A stretch of 64,000 nt of DNA from contig NZ_AGRW01000053.1 of NCBI RefSeq assembly GCF_000255555.1, forward strand, positions 1 through 64,000. Reading direction: 5' to 3'. The stretch is from Treponema saccharophilum DSM 2985 (GTDB lineage: Bacteria; Spirochaetota; Spirochaetia; Treponematales; Treponemataceae). The notes under the pieces are model-generated. The model was not told the DNA's origin. It searched no databases and saw only the letters and a list, made by a program, of their open reading frames with translations. Of the stretch, positions 62,226 through 64,000 are shown one piece after another (the first letter of the stretch is position 1; every line of letters starts with the position of its first letter). The translations under genes were made by a program, and so were the position numbers.

Positions 62226-64000
62226 TTACGACTCGATAAGCGAGGCGAGTTTTTCCGCGGTGAAGCCGAGCGACTCTGCGACTTTCTTTGCGGGGCCGCT
62301 CTCGCCGAACCTGTCGATTGTGAACAAGTCCTTGCGGTCAGAAACGTAGAATTCCCAGCCGTTTCTCACTCCGGCTTCCACCACGATTTTCCGCGACGAC
62401 TTTCCGAGAACGGAATCCCTGAACGAATCGTTCTGGCGCTCGAAGAGCGTTTTGTCGAGAACGGAAACGACGCGGACGCTTTTTCCGGAAACCTTCGCGG
62501 CAGCTTCCAGCGCCATCGAAACCTCGGAGCCGGTCGCGATAACCGTCACGTCGGGGTTGTCGCCGCCCTTCTTCACGACGTACGCGCCGCGGACAGCATT
62601 CTCCTTCCATGACGAATCTTCCTTCGCGTAGACGGGAACGTTCTGCCTCGTGAGCGCGAACACGACCGGATGGTCTTTGGACGCCATCGCCATGTTCCAC
62701 GCGACGACAGTCTCCTCCGCATCGCCCGGACGAAGAACTTGGACGTTCGGAATAGCGCGGAGTGAAGAAAGATGCTCTATCGGCTGATGAGTGGGGCCGT
62801 CCTCGCCGACGTAGATGGAATCGTGCGTCAAATCGTATATGACGGGCTGCTTCATCAATGCGGCAACGCGGATTGATGGGCGCATGTAGTCGGAGAAGAC
62901 GAGGTATGTCGCGACGAACGGCCTGATTCCGCCGTGCGCGCTCATTCCGAGGGCGATGCTCGCCATTCCGAATTCCCTGATTCCGTACTCGATTGAGCGT
63001 CCCGCGCGGTTATCGGGCGTGTACGTTCCGCCGTCGCACTTCATGCCCGACTTGTTCGAGCCCTTCAAGTCAGCGGAGCCGCCGACGAGATATGAATAGC
63101 GGAGCCCCATGGCGTTTATCATGTCGCCGGAAGCGGTTCTGGTCGCAACAGACTTTCCGACCTCGTATTTCGGGTCATCGGCAGTTCCGTCCTCAGCCCC
63201 ATCGAAGCTGGCCTTCCACTGTTTCGCAAGCTCCGGATTCTCTTTCGCCCAAGCGTCGAACTCTTTTTTCCAGTCTTCCTCTTTCTTCGCGAAATCCGCC
63301 TTCTTGCCTTCGAAATATTTGTACGCTTCCGGGTCCACCTGGAAGAATTCGTCAGGATTCAAGCCGAGGTTCTTCTTTGTGGCGGCAACGTCGTCGACGC
63401 CCAACGGCTCGCCGTGGACAGAAGGAGTTCCCTGCTTCGGAGCGAATTTGCCGATGACGGATTTGAGCATGATGAGAGTCGGCTTCTCGGTCTCGGCTTT
63501 TGCCTGCTCAACAAGCTTGGCGATGCCTTCGACATCGTACATGTCGCCCCTCAAAACCTGCCATCCGTACGCCTCGTATCTCTTTCCGATGTCCTCGGTA
63601 AACGTGATGTCGGTGGAGCCGTCTATAGAAATTTTGTTCTGGTCGTAGAATACGATAAGTTTTCCGAGTTTGTTATGGCCCGCAAAAGAAGACGCCTCGG
63701 AAGAAACGCCTTCCTCAAGGCATCCCTCGCCGGAAAGAACATACGTGTAGTGGTCTACAATCGTGCGCTTTTCGGTATTGAATTTCGCGGCAAGCATCGT
63801 TTCTGCGAGCGCCATTCCGACGCCGATCGCGATTCCCTGCCCAAGAGGTCCCGAGGTATTCTCGACGCCGTCAGTCCATCCGAATTCCGGATGTCCCGGG
63901 CATTTTGAGCCGACTTGACGGAACGACTGTATGTCATCAAGGCTGACTTTGTATCCGCTCAAGTGAAGAATCGAATACAAGAGCATAGAACCATGTCCCG
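62226..64000 (-). CDS. tkt: Transketolase (5' part cut by the window edge)
   Basis: 591 residues visible; the first about 60-70 lie beyond 64000. Starts within the conserved GHGSMLLYS motif. ThDP-binding GEGCLEEGVSSEA...FYDQNKISIDG, the HGEPLG region, and pyrimidine-domain EYGIREFGMASIALGM are present; the DGPTHQPIEHL motif confirms transketolase rather than DXS. Exchanges two-carbon units in the pentose phosphate pathway. Codon use is biased as in gdhA, fitting high expression. Confidence 0.95.
   Translation of the reverse strand, partial: GHGSMLLYSILHLSGYKVSLDDIQSFRQVGSKCPGHPEFGWTDGVENTSGPLGQGIAIGVGMALAETMLAAKFNTEKRTIVDHYTYVLSGEGCLEEGVSSEASSFAGHNKLGKLIVFYDQNKISIDGSTDITFTEDIGKRYEAYGWQVLRGDMYDVEGIAKLVEQAKAETEKPTLIMLKSVIGKFAPKQGTPSVHGEPLGVDDVAATKKNLGLNPDEFFQVDPEAYKYFEGKKADFAKKEEDWKKEFDAWAKENPELAKQWKASFDGAEDGTADDPKYEVGKSVATRTASGDMINAMGLRYSYLVGGSADLKGSNKSGMKCDGGTYTPDNRAGRSIEYGIREFGMASIALGMSAHGGIRPFVATYLVFSDYMRPSIRVAALMKQPVIYDLTHDSIYVGEDGPTHQPIEHLSSLRAIPNVQVLRPGDAEETVVAWNMAMASKDHPVVFALTRQNVPVYAKEDSSWKENAVRGAYVVKKGGDNPDVTVIATGSEVSMALEAAAKVSGKSVRVVSVLDKTLFERQNDSFRDSVLGKSSRKIVVEAGVRNGWEFYVSDRKDLFTIDRFGESGPAKKVAESLGFTAEKLASLIES

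Noticed and set aside
1-64000. tRNA or rRNA genes
   Set aside because: No cloverleaf with a T-loop GTTCGA motif or rRNA signature was recognised in any intergenic region; a tool-based scan would be needed to exclude them fully.

Overview
The window reads as chromosomal DNA of a mid-to-high-GC spirochaete, most likely a Treponema. This is inferred from a two-membrane lipoprotein-rich gene set (Lgt, several lipoproteins), motility and chemotaxis relatives (an MCP, a FlhG/MinD-like ATPase, a protein with a FliG C-terminal domain), strict-anaerobe enzymes (class III ribonucleotide reductase, an Fe-S old-yellow-enzyme reductase) and several long proteins I could only place as uncharacterised. The species cannot be named. 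No rRNA, tRNA, CRISPR array, phage or transposase gene was seen.

Layout. 1-6.5 kb: solute-binding lipoprotein, MraY, SH3 lipoprotein, ABC-F ATPase. 6.5-9.9 kb: a three-gene envelope-stress-like operon (SPFH/zinc ribbon, zinc-ribbon membrane protein, TPM protein). 9.9-12.2 kb: M20 peptidase and a soluble protein joining a MotA-like cytoplasmic segment to a FliG-C-like domain. 12.2-19.8 kb: three-gene split glutamate synthase behind a leader with two terminator hairpins, then MsrA, a LysR regulator and an OYE-type reductase. 20-31.8 kb: BirA, an uncharacterised protein, an AraC/MATE divergent pair, an ACT protein, a hairpin repeat array, a lipase-like protein, a PurF homologue whose glutaminase site is lost, DXS, flavodoxin. 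32-36.9 kb: MCP, S24 repressor, phosphatase and a 1.4-kb stretch with two tiny membrane ORFs and orphan terminators. 36.9-43 kb: GdhA with an attenuator-like leader, an AT-rich decaying cassette duplication, and nrdD/nrdG around NrdR and DnaA boxes. 43-51.7 kb: antiporter-EIIA fusion, a large repeat array, then protease, RsmE, WecG-type transferase and a sigma-54-type AAA+ protein as one operon, with an RNA methyltransferase and an SDR. 51.8-64 kb: STAS protein, a pair of 3+3-helix membrane proteins, MurA (Cys-to-Asp), PepT, FlhG-like ATPase, Lgt, a PcfJ-like protein and partial transketolase.

How it works together. Ammonium assimilation is represented twice (glutamate synthase, GdhA), and both units have long leaders with Rho-independent hairpins between promoter and start codon. 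Anaerobic dNTP synthesis (nrdD/nrdG) carries a NrdR box pair and a DnaA-box triplet. Envelope genes (mraY, murA, lgt, wecG-type, Ctp protease) are scattered singly.

Two genome-style features stand out. About eleven genes have a -10 hexamer ending only 6-9 nt before the start codon, so their mRNAs should be leaderless or nearly so. Tandem repeats of about 83-90 bp, rich in perfect hairpins, occur at five places, four of them starting at the stop codon of a gene.
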